Assembly (NCBI GenBank): GCA_023954745.1
Contig: JAGSHC010000002.1
Coordinates: forward strand, 1-64,000
Origin: Deltaproteobacteria bacterium
GTDB lineage: Bacteria; Myxococcota_A; UBA796; UBA9615
Direction: 5' to 3'
Length of the DNA stretch: 64,000 bases
In this document: positions 18,526 to 27,144 of the stretch, piece after piece
Layout: the number at the start of each line of letters is the position of its first letter
Numbering within the stretch: the first letter of the stretch is position 1
The notes under the pieces: generated by a model
Told to the model about the DNA's origin: nothing
What the model saw: the letters and a program-made list of their open reading frames with translations, nothing else
The model's database searches: none
Position numbers and translations under genes: made by a program

Positions 18526-19125
18526 TCAGGTCGCGGGGCTGGGGTCTTGCAGGTCGAGCGCCTCGGTCACCGCGGTTCGCAGGCGGGGCAGGACGTCCGT
18601 CTCGAACCAGGGGTTCTTCTTCATCCAGCCACGCACGCGCCAGGCTGGATGAGGCAGCGGGAAGCGAAGCGCGCCGTACTGCTCCCCCAGGCGCACCGTC
18701 TCGGTGAGGGTGCGCTGCCGCGCGCTGCGCAGGTAGTGGGCCTGGGCGTACTGGCCCACGAGCAACACCAGGCGGGGAGAGTCGAGGCCGCTCAGCACCC
18801 GCTCGTGCCACGTCGGAGCGCACTCGGGCCTGGGGGGGGCGTCGCCAGAGCCCTTTCGGCCGGGGTAGCAAAACCCCATCGGCAGGAGCGCGACGCGCTC
18901 AGAGTCGTAGAACACCGCGTCGTCGATCTGCAGCCACTCGCGCAGCCGGCGCCCGGAGTCGTCGTCCCAGGGGACGCCGCTGGCGTGCACCTTCGTCCCG
19001 GGGGCCTGCCCCACGATGACGATGCGCGATGAGGACGAGGCCGCGAGAATCGGCCGAGGCCCCAGGGGAAGACTGTCTGTGCAGATCGTGCAGGCCCTTG
19101 CCTCCTCGAGGACCTCGAGCAGCAC
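18526..19125 (-). CDS. Uracil-DNA glycosylase family protein
   Basis: A 199-residue protein if started at GTG 19125, which overlaps the mevalonate kinase TAG (TAGTG); a longer in-frame start at 19164 would intrude further into that gene. UDG-superfamily signs are the early ARACTICTDSLPLGPRPI, the active-site loop IVIVGQAPGTKVHASGVPWDD, and the C-terminal LPHPAWRVRG, where the His-Pro motif sits. This group (single-domain, no iron-sulphur cysteine cluster visible) acts on damaged or uracil-containing DNA, though many members are untested. It is the last gene of the lnt/mevalonate transcription unit, probably as a passenger. Confidence 0.75.
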   Translation of the reverse strand: MLLEVLEEARACTICTDSLPLGPRPILAASSSSRIVIVGQAPGTKVHASGVPWDDDSGRRLREWLQIDDAVFYDSERVALLPMGFCYPGRKGSGDAPPRPECAPTWHERVLSGLDSPRLVLLVGQYAQAHYLRSARQRTLTETVRLGEQYGALRFPLPHPAWRVRGWMKKNPWFETDVLPRLRTAVTEALDLQDPSPAT

Positions 19126-20072
19126 TAGAGCCCCGTCGTGTAGGCGAGGGCGTCGGGCCCCCAAGCCGTCAGCAGACGTTGGGAGGTCTCGTCGTCTGGC
19201 ACCAGCGCCAGGACGCTTCCCCCCGCTCCTGCGCCCGTGATCTTGGCCGCGAGCGCGCCGGCGTCGAGAGCAACGGCGATGGCCTCACGGTCGCGCACGT
19301 GCACCACCCCGAGGTGGTCGAGCGCTGCCTGTTGGGCGTTGAGGCCGCTCGCGAGCGTCGAGAGGTCGCCCGCCTCCCAAGCGGAGCGGGATTCCCGCGC
19401 GATGCGCCCCATGTCGGCCACCGTGCGCACCAGGGCCGGCTCCCCCGCGAGCCGCTCGCGCAGCGCGCCCACGATGGCGACGGTCGCTTGTTCGCTCTGA
19501 CGGCGCAACAGCACGAGGCGCAGGGGTGACAGGCCCGCCAAGGCCTCGGTCCCCTTGCCCTTGATGAACCAGAGCGGGCGCTCCATCGCGCTGACCGTGT
19601 GATCGATTCCCGAGGGGTTGCCGTGGAACAAGCGCTCCACCGCCTCCGCCGCCCCGAGCACGCGCGCGCCGTCGTCCTCCTCGCCGTGCCACGCGAGCAA
19701 GGCGCGGGCCATGGCGACGCCGAGAGCCGCCGACGTGCCCATGCCGGAACGAAGTCCCCCCGTGCGCACCGCGACGCGGACCGGAAGCGGCACGGCCACA
19801 TCGAGGGCGGCCGCCGCGGTTCCCAGAGCGCGCGAGACGCTGTCGTGGGCGTCCGGAGGCGCGCCCTCCTCCAGATCGACGGCCAGGGGCCGGTCGGGAT
19901 CGGCACCCTCCGCGAGCACGACGCTGAGGCGAAGGGGCGGCAGGGGCACCGCAATGGCGGGCTCTCCGTACACCACCGAGTGCTCACCCAGCAGGATGAC
20001 CTTGCCGCAGGCCGTGGCGATGGTGGGCCGCACGCCGGGGGAGGTGTCGGGCCGGTCGGAGATCGCGCTCAC
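19125..20072 (-). CDS. mvk: Mevalonate kinase
   Basis: A 315-residue GHMP kinase that phosphorylates mevalonate to mevalonate-5-phosphate. The N-terminal CGKVILLGEHSVVYGEPAIA is diagnostic for mevalonate kinase. The ATP loop is GGLRSGMGTSAALGVAMA, FHGNPSGIDHTVS carries the catalytic Asp region, and the C-terminal KITGAGAGGSVLALV is GHMP motif 3. It starts at GTG 20072, 19 bases after the decarboxylase stop, with only a weak ribosome-binding site. It is the last pathway gene in the cluster that also holds the phosphomevalonate kinase and decarboxylase, which secures the assignment. Confidence 0.92.
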   Translation of the reverse strand: MSAISDRPDTSPGVRPTIATACGKVILLGEHSVVYGEPAIAVPLPPLRLSVVLAEGADPDRPLAVDLEEGAPPDAHDSVSRALGTAAAALDVAVPLPVRVAVRTGGLRSGMGTSAALGVAMARALLAWHGEEDDGARVLGAAEAVERLFHGNPSGIDHTVSAMERPLWFIKGKGTEALAGLSPLRLVLLRRQSEQATVAIVGALRERLAGEPALVRTVADMGRIARESRSAWEAGDLSTLASGLNAQQAALDHLGVVHVRDREAIAVALDAGALAAKITGAGAGGSVLALVPDDETSQRLLTAWGPDALAYTTGL

Positions 20073-20091
20073 GCCGGGAGCCTACCCGGAG

Positions 20092-21084
20092 CTAGAGCAG
20101 GTGGTCTTCGTGCACGCGGACACCGGGTCCCGCCCGGTTCTCGAGAATGCTCAGACCCGGCATCAACTGCTCGATCCGGGCTCGCACCTCGGGGGCGTCC
20201 CGGCTCTCGCAGAGCACGTGCACGTTGGGACCTGCGTCCAGCGTGAAGAACACCGGCAGACCGTCCTCGCGCCACGCGCGAATGGCGTGGAGCAGCTTCA
20301 GCGTCCCGGGCTGCATGTAGAGCGCGGCGGGCTGCCCGCTCATCATGATGGCGTGCATCTCGAGCGCCTCCTGCTCGACCAGGGCTCCCAAGGTCATGAG
20401 ATCGCGGGCAGCGACTGCGCCCTTGGTGGCGAGCATCCGCGCGGGGAGCAGCTCCTGCCGGGCCGCCATGAAGGGGTGGCGCGTGGCGATCTTGTGCCCT
20501 TCGCTCGAGGAGATCGCCTTGGGGGCCCTGCTGACCAGGACCACGAGGTCGCGCAGGTCCCAGAAGTCCTCTCCCGCGAGCTGGACCGCGGTGCTGTCCG
20601 CGTCGGACGTGCCCGGTAGCCACTCCACGAAGCCGCCGTGAATCGACCGGCACGCACTCCCGCTGCCCCGCCGTGCCCAGCGCGTCATCTCCGTGTCCGA
20701 GGGCATCTCCTCGCCCATCGCGGCGAACGCCGCCGTCGCGAGCGCCGCAAATCCCGACGCGGAGGAGGCGATGCCCGTGCCTGCGGGGAAGCTGTTCATG
20801 GACGCGACCCGCGCCGGCATGCGGTAGTAGTCCGCGCGGATGCGGTCGAGATAGCGGGAGACCCTGAGGCCTCGACCATCGAGCACCCGCTCGCCGTCGA
20901 GATAGATCTCGTCTTGAGAGAGCGTGTCGTCCCAGATCACCGTCGTGGTGGTCGTCGCCTGGGACAGGGTCATGGACAACGACCCATTGAGGGGGATGTT
21001 GTCGGTGAAGTCCCGCTTTCCCCAGTACTTGATGAGCGCGATGTTCGAGCAGGCAGACGCGGTGCCGCGCATCTCACGAGTCAC
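20092..21084 (-). CDS. mvaD: Diphosphomevalonate decarboxylase
   Basis: A 330-residue GHMP-fold enzyme that converts mevalonate diphosphate to isopentenyl diphosphate with ATP. I chose GTG 21084 because GGAGG lies 6 bases upstream; an internal ATG at 21072 would also give a complete domain. Family motifs: CSNIALIKYWGKRD, GTGIASSASGFAALATAA, the substrate Arg/Ser segment RRGSGSACRSIHGGFVEW, and TLDAGPNVHVLCE. Length is normal. It overlaps the phosphomevalonate kinase gene by 11 bases. A phosphomevalonate decarboxylase would look similar, but the adjacent kinase argues for the classical route. Confidence 0.93.
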   Translation of the reverse strand: MTREMRGTASACSNIALIKYWGKRDFTDNIPLNGSLSMTLSQATTTTTVIWDDTLSQDEIYLDGERVLDGRGLRVSRYLDRIRADYYRMPARVASMNSFPAGTGIASSASGFAALATAAFAAMGEEMPSDTEMTRWARRGSGSACRSIHGGFVEWLPGTSDADSTAVQLAGEDFWDLRDLVVLVSRAPKAISSSEGHKIATRHPFMAARQELLPARMLATKGAVAARDLMTLGALVEQEALEMHAIMMSGQPAALYMQPGTLKLLHAIRAWREDGLPVFFTLDAGPNVHVLCESRDAPEVRARIEQLMPGLSILENRAGPGVRVHEDHLL

Positions 21085-22063
21085 GGGGTACCTCCGTTGA
21101 GACCGGCTCCTCCCGGAGCCCGTGGGGGGTGGGGTTGAGGGACAACAGCTCGAAGCCGACGTCGTCGACGGCAGCCGCGCCCCGCCGGGGCTCGTCCACC
21201 AGAAGAAGCACGCAGTCGCCGCCACCAGCGCCGCACATGCGCGCGCCGAGGACGCCCGGTCGCGACTGGATATGGCGCACCTTGTCGTCGAGGTGCGCCG
21301 GGACCGCTCCGAGCGCGCCGAGGAGGGCATGTCCACGGTTCATGGCATCGCCCAGAGCGAAGGAGTTCCCATGCTCGATGAAGGTAATGCCTTCCTTGGC
21401 GAGCCCCCCGATGCGGTCGTAGATCACCTGGCCGGGAGCGTGGGCCCCTTCAACCACGGAGATCATCTTGGTCGTCGACGCCTTGTTGCCCGTATAGGCA
21501 ACCTGCCAGTGCATGCGATGGGTCGCCAGCTGACGCATCTTCACGAGCTCCCCGCGGCTCCGAGCGTCCTGGAACATCACCGTTCCCCCGAGCAACTGGG
21601 TGGCGACGTCGTACCCACTCGCCCTCCCCTGGAGCGAGCGCTGCAGCTCGTGGGCCTCCGTGAAGAGGCCCTTGAGGGGAGGAAGCGCACCCAGCAGCTG
21701 ACGCACAGCCGCGACGGCCGCCACCGAACTCGCCGAGCTGGAGCCGAGGCCCCAGGTGGGCGGGAACTCGGCGTCGAACCGCAGCGAGAGACCACCCAAT
21801 CGGGGCGCCGCCTCCCGAAGCAGGGGCCAGAGCAGCCGAAGCTCGGGGCGAGGGGCCTGGGCTGCCAACTCCGACAGGGGCAGCTCGATCACTTCGTCGT
21901 CGAGGAGCTCGGGCGCGTCGAATCGAAGGACTCCCCCGCCATCGCGAGCCTCGCAGCGAAGCCGACGGTCGAAGCACATCGCGAGCGAAGGGTGCCCTTG
22001 AAGCACCGCGAACTCCCCGAAGAGCATCAGCTTTCCGGGGGCTGAGAAGGCGGCGGCGGTCAC
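21074..22063 (-). CDS. Phosphomevalonate kinase (GHMP family)
   Basis: A 329-residue GHMP kinase. The start GTG 22063 forms a GTGA overlap with the HMG-CoA reductase stop; the longer frame to 22336 is a shadow. Motifs: FSAPGKLMLFGEFAVLQGH at the N-terminus, PPTWGLGSSSASSVAAVAAV as the ATP loop, and GARMCGAGGGDCVLLLV as motif 3. It is more divergent than its neighbours, but by elimination it fills the step from phosphomevalonate to mevalonate diphosphate in a cluster that contains mevalonate kinase and decarboxylase. A second mevalonate kinase activity cannot be excluded from sequence. Confidence 0.82.
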   Translation of the reverse strand: MTAAAFSAPGKLMLFGEFAVLQGHPSLAMCFDRRLRCEARDGGGVLRFDAPELLDDEVIELPLSELAAQAPRPELRLLWPLLREAAPRLGGLSLRFDAEFPPTWGLGSSSASSVAAVAAVRQLLGALPPLKGLFTEAHELQRSLQGRASGYDVATQLLGGTVMFQDARSRGELVKMRQLATHRMHWQVAYTGNKASTTKMISVVEGAHAPGQVIYDRIGGLAKEGITFIEHGNSFALGDAMNRGHALLGALGAVPAHLDDKVRHIQSRPGVLGARMCGAGGGDCVLLLVDEPRRGAAAVDDVGFELLSLNPTPHGLREEPVSTEVPRDS

Positions 22064-23265
22064 GGCTGGTGGGAGGCCATCTCGAGGTTGCGGCGGTGCA
22101 AGCGCAGGTGGCCTCGGTTGATTCCCTCGGTGGACAGCGCGCGCAGGGCGCCCAGGTTCTGAGCGAGTCCCACGGCGGCGAGCACCCGACCCAGGTCCGA
22201 GGCGTGTTGCACGTCCAACAGGCCGATGGAGAAGCGGGCGACGGGGTGCAGCTTCGTCACTCCACCCACGATGCCCACCTGCACAGGAAGCTCGACGCTG
22301 CCGAGCAGATCCCCGGAGTCCGGGTCCTTCGACCACCGGCTCAGCGACCGGTACCGGCCGTCGCGGGCGGCGTAGGCGTGGGCGCCAGCCTCCATGGCCC
22401 GCCAGTCGTTCCCCGTGGCGAGCACCACGGAGTCCACGCCATTCATGATCCCCTTGTTGTGCGTCGCCGCGCGGTATGGGTCGTAGGTGGCGAAGCGTCC
22501 CGCGGCCACGATGCCGTCGATGACGTCCTCCCCGGTGCGTCCGTCGAAGGCCAGCTCCTTGGCGCGGACCCGGCAGGTCGCCCGCACGCGCCGCCGGTCG
22601 GCCAGGTTGCTGAGAATCCGCAGCCCAACGACCCCGCCGGTGAGCTCCTCGAGGCGCGGCGCCTGCTTCTCGCAGATCGTATTGACGATGTTCGCGCCCA
22701 TTGCGTCGCGGCAGTCCACCAGGAAGTGCACGACCAGCACGTCTCCGTCCCCGTCCGTCTCGGATGCCGGGAACGTCCGCAGCTCCACGCCGACGCAGCC
22801 TCCGCCGATCTTGACGAGGGTGGAGTCGGGGTCGTTCGACGTGGAGATCAGCTCAGGGGTCGCGTCGCGCACCGCCTGCACGGCCTCGTCGATGTCCGGG
22901 ACGGAGTGCAGCTGCACCTGGCCGATCATCGTGTCCTCGATGACCTCGGTGCAGAAGCCTCCGGTGGCCCGGACGAGCCGAGCCATGTTGCTGGCTGCCG
23001 CGACCACGGAGCTCTCCTCCACCACCATCGGCACCAGCATTTCGCGGCCGTCGATGAGGAAGTTCGCAGCCACACCGAAGGGCAGCGTGAAGCCGCCGAT
23101 GACGTTCTCCACGAACGCATCAAGCAGCGACTCCTCGATGGGTGCCGCCAGGGCCTCCAGCTCGAGTTCGACCCCTCCGACCCGAGCGAACTCCGCGACC
23201 ACGCGCCGCCGGTCCGCCACAGAGAGCCGGTAGAAGCCTGCGATCCTGCTGCATCTCTCGCTCAC
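22060..23265 (-). CDS. mvaA: Hydroxymethylglutaryl-CoA reductase, class II
   Basis: A 401-residue soluble HMG-CoA reductase reducing HMG-CoA to mevalonate. The start is GTG 23265, with GGAGG 5 bases upstream and a GTGA overlap with the isomerase gene. Class II traits include ENVIGGFTLPFGVAANF (catalytic Glu), DAMGANIVNTICE (catalytic Asp region), and THNKGIMNGVDSVVLATGND followed by RAMEAGAHAYAARDG. There is no membrane anchor, unlike class I. HMG-CoA synthase and thiolase are not in this window. Sitting inside a biosynthetic operon shows an anabolic role even though class II enzymes were first known from mevalonate degradation. Confidence 0.95.
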   Translation of the reverse strand: MSERCSRIAGFYRLSVADRRRVVAEFARVGGVELELEALAAPIEESLLDAFVENVIGGFTLPFGVAANFLIDGREMLVPMVVEESSVVAAASNMARLVRATGGFCTEVIEDTMIGQVQLHSVPDIDEAVQAVRDATPELISTSNDPDSTLVKIGGGCVGVELRTFPASETDGDGDVLVVHFLVDCRDAMGANIVNTICEKQAPRLEELTGGVVGLRILSNLADRRRVRATCRVRAKELAFDGRTGEDVIDGIVAAGRFATYDPYRAATHNKGIMNGVDSVVLATGNDWRAMEAGAHAYAARDGRYRSLSRWSKDPDSGDLLGSVELPVQVGIVGGVTKLHPVARFSIGLLDVQHASDLGRVLAAVGLAQNLGALRALSTEGINRGHLRLHRRNLEMASHQP

Positions 23266-24554
23266 CGAACCTCCTGCGCCTCCACCATGCCCAATGCGCT
23301 CACATCCTCGCAGCCGGAACACACCATCGCGATGCGGACCTCCTCGGTGATCCGGCGTCCCAGGGCGAGGGCTTCGTCGACGGACACGTCGGCAGCGCGG
23401 AAGAACGGCAGCGCCATGCCGGCGACGTCAGCTCCGAGAGCCACGGCCTTGGCGACGTCGAGGCCGCTGCGCACGCCGCCCGTGGACATCAGGGGGAAGT
23501 CGGGCCCCACAGCGTTCCGCACGGAGACCAGCGACTCGGCGGTGGGGATCCCCCAGTCGCGGAACGTGGCGCCCATCTCCTGACGCTGAGGGTCAGCGGC
23601 CCGAAAGCCCTCGATCCAGCCCCACGAGGTACCGCCCGTCCCACCGACGTCGATGGCGTGGGCGCCCAGGTTCCGCAGCTGCACCGCCGTCCCTGCGGAG
23701 ATCCCGCAGCCCGTCTCCTTGATGATGACCGGAACGTCGAGCCCGGCGATGAGCGCCTCCACCTTGCCGAGCAGCCCGCTCCAGTCGCGATCGCCTTCCG
23801 GCTGCACCATCTCCTGGAGCACGTTCAGGTGCACGGCCATCGCGTCGGCTTGCACGTCGGCCACCAAACGCTTCACATCATCGATGGTGACGCCGTAGTT
23901 GAGCTGCACCGCCCCGATGTTCCCAATGAGCAGGATGTCTGGCGCCACATCGCGCACGACAAAGGTGGGGAGCAGATCGGGACGCTCCACCATCGCCCGC
24001 TGGGAGCCGAGCCCCATGCCGAGACCCAGCTCCTGACAGACAGTGGCCAGGCGTCGATTCACCGTGCCGGCCCGCTCGGAGCCGCCGGTCATCCCCGCCA
24101 TGAGGAACGGGGCCGACAGCGGCTTGCCGAGGAAGGTGGTGGTCAGATCCACCGCATCCGCGTCGAGCTCGGGGAGCGCGTCGTGCGGCAGCCTCCACCG
24201 GTGCCAGCCAGCGCGAGTCTCTGCGGACTCCACATCCTTCGTGGCCACGATGTTGAGGTGAGCCGACTTGCGCAGAGAGCTGATGTGCCCGACGAGCTTC
24301 TCCCGGCCGGCGCCGAGGAACTCCAGGACCTCCAACTCGTAGCGGCGTCCCTCCGTCGAGACGACGCGGGCGCGGGCCGACACCGACAGGCTCTCGCTGC
24401 AAAGCAACGTGATGCCCTCCTCTACCTCGAGCTTGCTGCCCTTGGGCATGTCCACGAACAAGCGCTGGAGGGAAAGGTGCTGGCATAGACCGATGCGCCC
24501 ACCCAGCCTGACTGGGAGGTATCCGTCGAGCTTGATGAGGGAGTCTGCGCTCAT
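23262..24554 (-). CDS. fni: Type 2 isopentenyl-diphosphate isomerase with PilZ-like N-terminal extension
   Basis: A 430-residue protein whose last about 335 residues are a complete FMN-dependent type 2 IPP isomerase: RKSAHLNI at 95-102, MTGGS at 155-159, GSQR at 183-186, HLNVLQEMVQPEGDRDW, VIIKETGCGIS, DVGGTGGTSW and STGGVRSG. The first about 92 residues are extra. They show a PilZ-like beta-barrel style, with RLGGR (RxxxR) at 16-20 and HLSLQR at 26-31 where PilZ has D/NxSxxG, so the second c-di-GMP motif is degraded. The start ATG 24554 overlaps the lnt stop (ATGA), so the extension is not a mis-called start. The fusion is unusual: isomerases of this type are normally 330-360 residues. Confidence 0.88.
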   Translation of the reverse strand: MSADSLIKLDGYLPVRLGGRIGLCQHLSLQRLFVDMPKGSKLEVEEGITLLCSESLSVSARARVVSTEGRRYELEVLEFLGAGREKLVGHISSLRKSAHLNIVATKDVESAETRAGWHRWRLPHDALPELDADAVDLTTTFLGKPLSAPFLMAGMTGGSERAGTVNRRLATVCQELGLGMGLGSQRAMVERPDLLPTFVVRDVAPDILLIGNIGAVQLNYGVTIDDVKRLVADVQADAMAVHLNVLQEMVQPEGDRDWSGLLGKVEALIAGLDVPVIIKETGCGISAGTAVQLRNLGAHAIDVGGTGGTSWGWIEGFRAADPQRQEMGATFRDWGIPTAESLVSVRNAVGPDFPLMSTGGVRSGLDVAKAVALGADVAGMALPFFRAADVSVDEALALGRRITEEVRIAMVCSGCEDVSALGMVEAQEVR

Positions 24555-26209
24555 CCCATGGGGCCCAATCCGCCGAAGACGATGACCGCAGTCACTGCGG
24601 CGCCGAACAGGAAGATTGCCAGGGGCCACAGCTCCCGCCACTTGGTGGCCGGCTCAACCCGGCGACGAGCCACCGTCAGCAGCCCGGAGATCGCGAAGAC
24701 ACAAAGCCACGCGAGCCAATCGCCCCAGGCGGTGTACAGCGACGGCATGCGCACCAGCTTCACGTCCTCGATGAGGGCCTCTCGCGAGAAGAGCCCGCTC
24801 TTGGAGAGGAAGCGTCCGCGCGCGTCGGCGAACGCCGAGATCCCGGTGGTGGCCGAGCGCGCCGTCGGGACACCGTTCTGGGCCGACTGAAGCACGACGA
24901 GCATCAAGAACTGATGAGGGCACGCTGTGTCGCCGTACCAGGCGTCGTAGGAGACGTTCACCAGCAGGTTCGCTCCGTCCTTCACCGCGCGGCGGACGTA
25001 CCTCGACAGGATGGCCTCGTAGCAAATGAGGAACGTGAACTTCACGTCCTCCAGGGCCTCGAAGACGATGATCCCGTCGCCGGGCTGGTAGTTGCCGACT
25101 CCCTGGATCTTCTTGAGCACCGGGAAGAGGGACGCGCCGGGCATGTACTCACCGAAGGGCAGGAGCACGTTCTTGTCGTAGCGGCGGTCGGTTTGCGCGT
25201 CGCCGTACAGACGGAAGGCGGAGTTGAACCACTGCCTGCGGCCGTCCTCGCCCTTCTTGTTGGAGCTGCCTCCGGTCCAGATCTCCTTGCCCGTGTCAGC
25301 CACGAACTTGCGCACCTTGAGGTTCCGCGGCCAGTCGGGCCGGCCCTGCAGCGCACCTTCGGGGAGGATGAAGGCGTCGATCTCGGGATCCCGCGCCAGG
25401 GTGTCCTTGAGCAGCCGGACCTGGTCGTCGGCGATGGCCGTCTTGCTGGAGCGCATCATCGCGCGGCGCTTGAAGACGTCCTGATTGCTCTGAATGGAGG
25501 CGAGGCGCACCGTCGGCGCGGTCTCCTCGGCGGCATCGATGGCCCGCAGGCGCAGCTGGCAGTACCCCAGGCTGAGGAGCAGCGCCGCGACCAACACGAT
25601 GGCCCCGCGGCGAGTGCCCGCCTCGAGGGACGGCGCCGACTCCGGGTTGGCTCGCCGCTCCAGGAAGTGACTGAGGAGCCCGAGGCCCACTGCGTTGCTG
25701 AGCATCACCAGCATCGACACACCGGCCACGCCCGTGAGGGCGGTGATGAGGAAGATCCAGGGCTGCTGGTACCAGGCCACTCCCTGGAAGTACGGGAAGA
25801 GCTGGGGAGTCAGGTACTCGCACGCGCAGAACCAGGCGGCGATGGCGACCGGCCACCAGACCCCGCTGAGCCGGCGCACGCGCCCGAATCCCCAGGCAAA
25901 CACGCCGACGTAGAACCCGAACAGCCCCGAGAACGCCAGCAAGATGAGGATGGCGACGGCCCAGGGCAGGTTCGAGAAGACCGTGATGGTGTCCACGAGC
26001 CAGTAGAAGATCGCGGCCTGCCCCGCCGTCCCGCAGAGCCACCCGTAGCGGAATGCCCGCCCTCCCTCGAGGTGACTGAACGCCCAGAACGCCGGGACCC
26101 ACGACAGCGGGTGGAGCCACACCCAACTCGCGGGAGCCGAGATCATCGCCTGCGTGATGCCGGAGAAGACCACGGCGAGGAGCAGGAGCGCTGGGTGGGG
26201 AGTTCGCAT
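24551..26209 (-). CDS. lnt: Apolipoprotein N-acyltransferase
   Basis: A 552-residue inner-membrane enzyme that adds the third acyl chain to lipoproteins. The ATG 26209 start gives a hydrophobic N-terminus; the longer frame to 26290 is a shadow. There are about six N-terminal membrane helices, then a periplasmic nitrilase-like domain with the catalytic triad visible as Glu in FILPEGALQG, Lys in RRYDKNVLLPFGEYMPG and Cys in FLICYEAILS, and a final membrane helix. It heads the operon leading into the mevalonate genes. Together with lgt (34549-35418) and several lipobox proteins in the window, it points to a full lipoprotein maturation route; lspA is not seen here. Confidence 0.92.
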   Translation of the reverse strand: MRTPHPALLLLAVVFSGITQAMISAPASWVWLHPLSWVPAFWAFSHLEGGRAFRYGWLCGTAGQAAIFYWLVDTITVFSNLPWAVAILILLAFSGLFGFYVGVFAWGFGRVRRLSGVWWPVAIAAWFCACEYLTPQLFPYFQGVAWYQQPWIFLITALTGVAGVSMLVMLSNAVGLGLLSHFLERRANPESAPSLEAGTRRGAIVLVAALLLSLGYCQLRLRAIDAAEETAPTVRLASIQSNQDVFKRRAMMRSSKTAIADDQVRLLKDTLARDPEIDAFILPEGALQGRPDWPRNLKVRKFVADTGKEIWTGGSSNKKGEDGRRQWFNSAFRLYGDAQTDRRYDKNVLLPFGEYMPGASLFPVLKKIQGVGNYQPGDGIIVFEALEDVKFTFLICYEAILSRYVRRAVKDGANLLVNVSYDAWYGDTACPHQFLMLVVLQSAQNGVPTARSATTGISAFADARGRFLSKSGLFSREALIEDVKLVRMPSLYTAWGDWLAWLCVFAISGLLTVARRRVEPATKWRELWPLAIFLFGAAVTAVIVFGGLGPMG

Positions 26210-26301
26210 GGGTGTCGCGCGCGGATCTAGCACGCTGCGCCGGGCGAGGCCTCTCGGTCCACCCCCTTGACGCGCGCCCACCGGCGACAAACCCTTCCCC
26301 C

Positions 26302-27144
26302 ATGGCGACGGACTTCGGCAGCTACGCGACGCCCCCTCCCTGGCCCGGCGTGCAGCTCTATGTGCCCGCGGGCCGGATCTTCATGCGCAGGTCTGGGAAC
26401 CCCCGCGGCCCCAAGCTCCTGCTCCTCCACGGGTGGGCAGTGCACGGAGGCATGTACGAGGGGATGCGGGCCGAGCTCGAGAAGCACTTCGAGTTGCTGG
26501 TGCCCGACTTGCGGGGGCATGGCTACAGCTCCACCCCCGCGCGGCCGACCCGCTGGGAGATCGAGCACTTCGCCGAGGACCTCGTCGCGGCCCTGGACCA
26601 GCTCGAGATCGAGACGGTGCACCTCGGCGGGTACTCCATGGGTGGCTTCGTGGCCCTCGCCCTCGCCCAGGCGATCCCCGAGCGGGTGCAGCGTCTGGCG
26701 ATCATGTGCTCCGCAGCCCGACAGGCCGACGACCAACGCCGGAACCTTCGTCTCGCCGAGGCGCTGTTCAAGGTGGCCCCGCCCGCGACCATGCAGGTGC
26801 TCGCCCGCCGCCTCCTCTCCGGCCCGAGCACGCCGGACGAGCTGAACCGCGTGATGCAGTGGCTGCTGGGATACAACACCCGCGGCGGAATTTCTGGCGC
26901 CGCCGGGGCCATGCGGCGCGCCGATCTGCGCGACGGTCTCGCCGCCCTGACCCAGCCAGCGCTGGTGGTGACCGCAGAGCACGACGTCGCCATCTCCTCC
27001 CGCGCCAGCGGCGAGCTCATCTCGTTGCTTCCCAACGCGACGCACCGTCACTGGGACGATGCCGGCCATGCGTTGGTGGCGTCCCACGGCGACCAGCTCG
27101 CCCAGGCCCTCATCGAGTTCTTCATCGCCCACGGAGCCCAATGA
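26302..27144 (+). CDS. Alpha/beta hydrolase
   Basis: A 280-residue alpha/beta-fold hydrolase. I chose ATG 26302; an upstream frame from 26212 lacks homology-like character. Visible signs: oxyanion strand KLLLLHGWAVHGGMYEG, nucleophile elbow GGYSMGGFVAL, an acid strand ALVVTAEHDVAI and the catalytic His in DDAGHALVASH. Such proteins are usually esterases, C-C hydrolases or related enzymes; nothing narrows the substrate. Its stop overlaps the start of the DUF2225 gene, so the two are co-transcribed, divergently from lnt. Confidence 0.88.
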   Translation: MATDFGSYATPPPWPGVQLYVPAGRIFMRRSGNPRGPKLLLLHGWAVHGGMYEGMRAELEKHFELLVPDLRGHGYSSTPARPTRWEIEHFAEDLVAALDQLEIETVHLGGYSMGGFVALALAQAIPERVQRLAIMCSAARQADDQRRNLRLAEALFKVAPPATMQVLARRLLSGPSTPDELNRVMQWLLGYNTRGGISGAAGAMRRADLRDGLAALTQPALVVTAEHDVAISSRASGELISLLPNATHRHWDDAGHALVASHGDQLAQALIEFFIAHGAQ

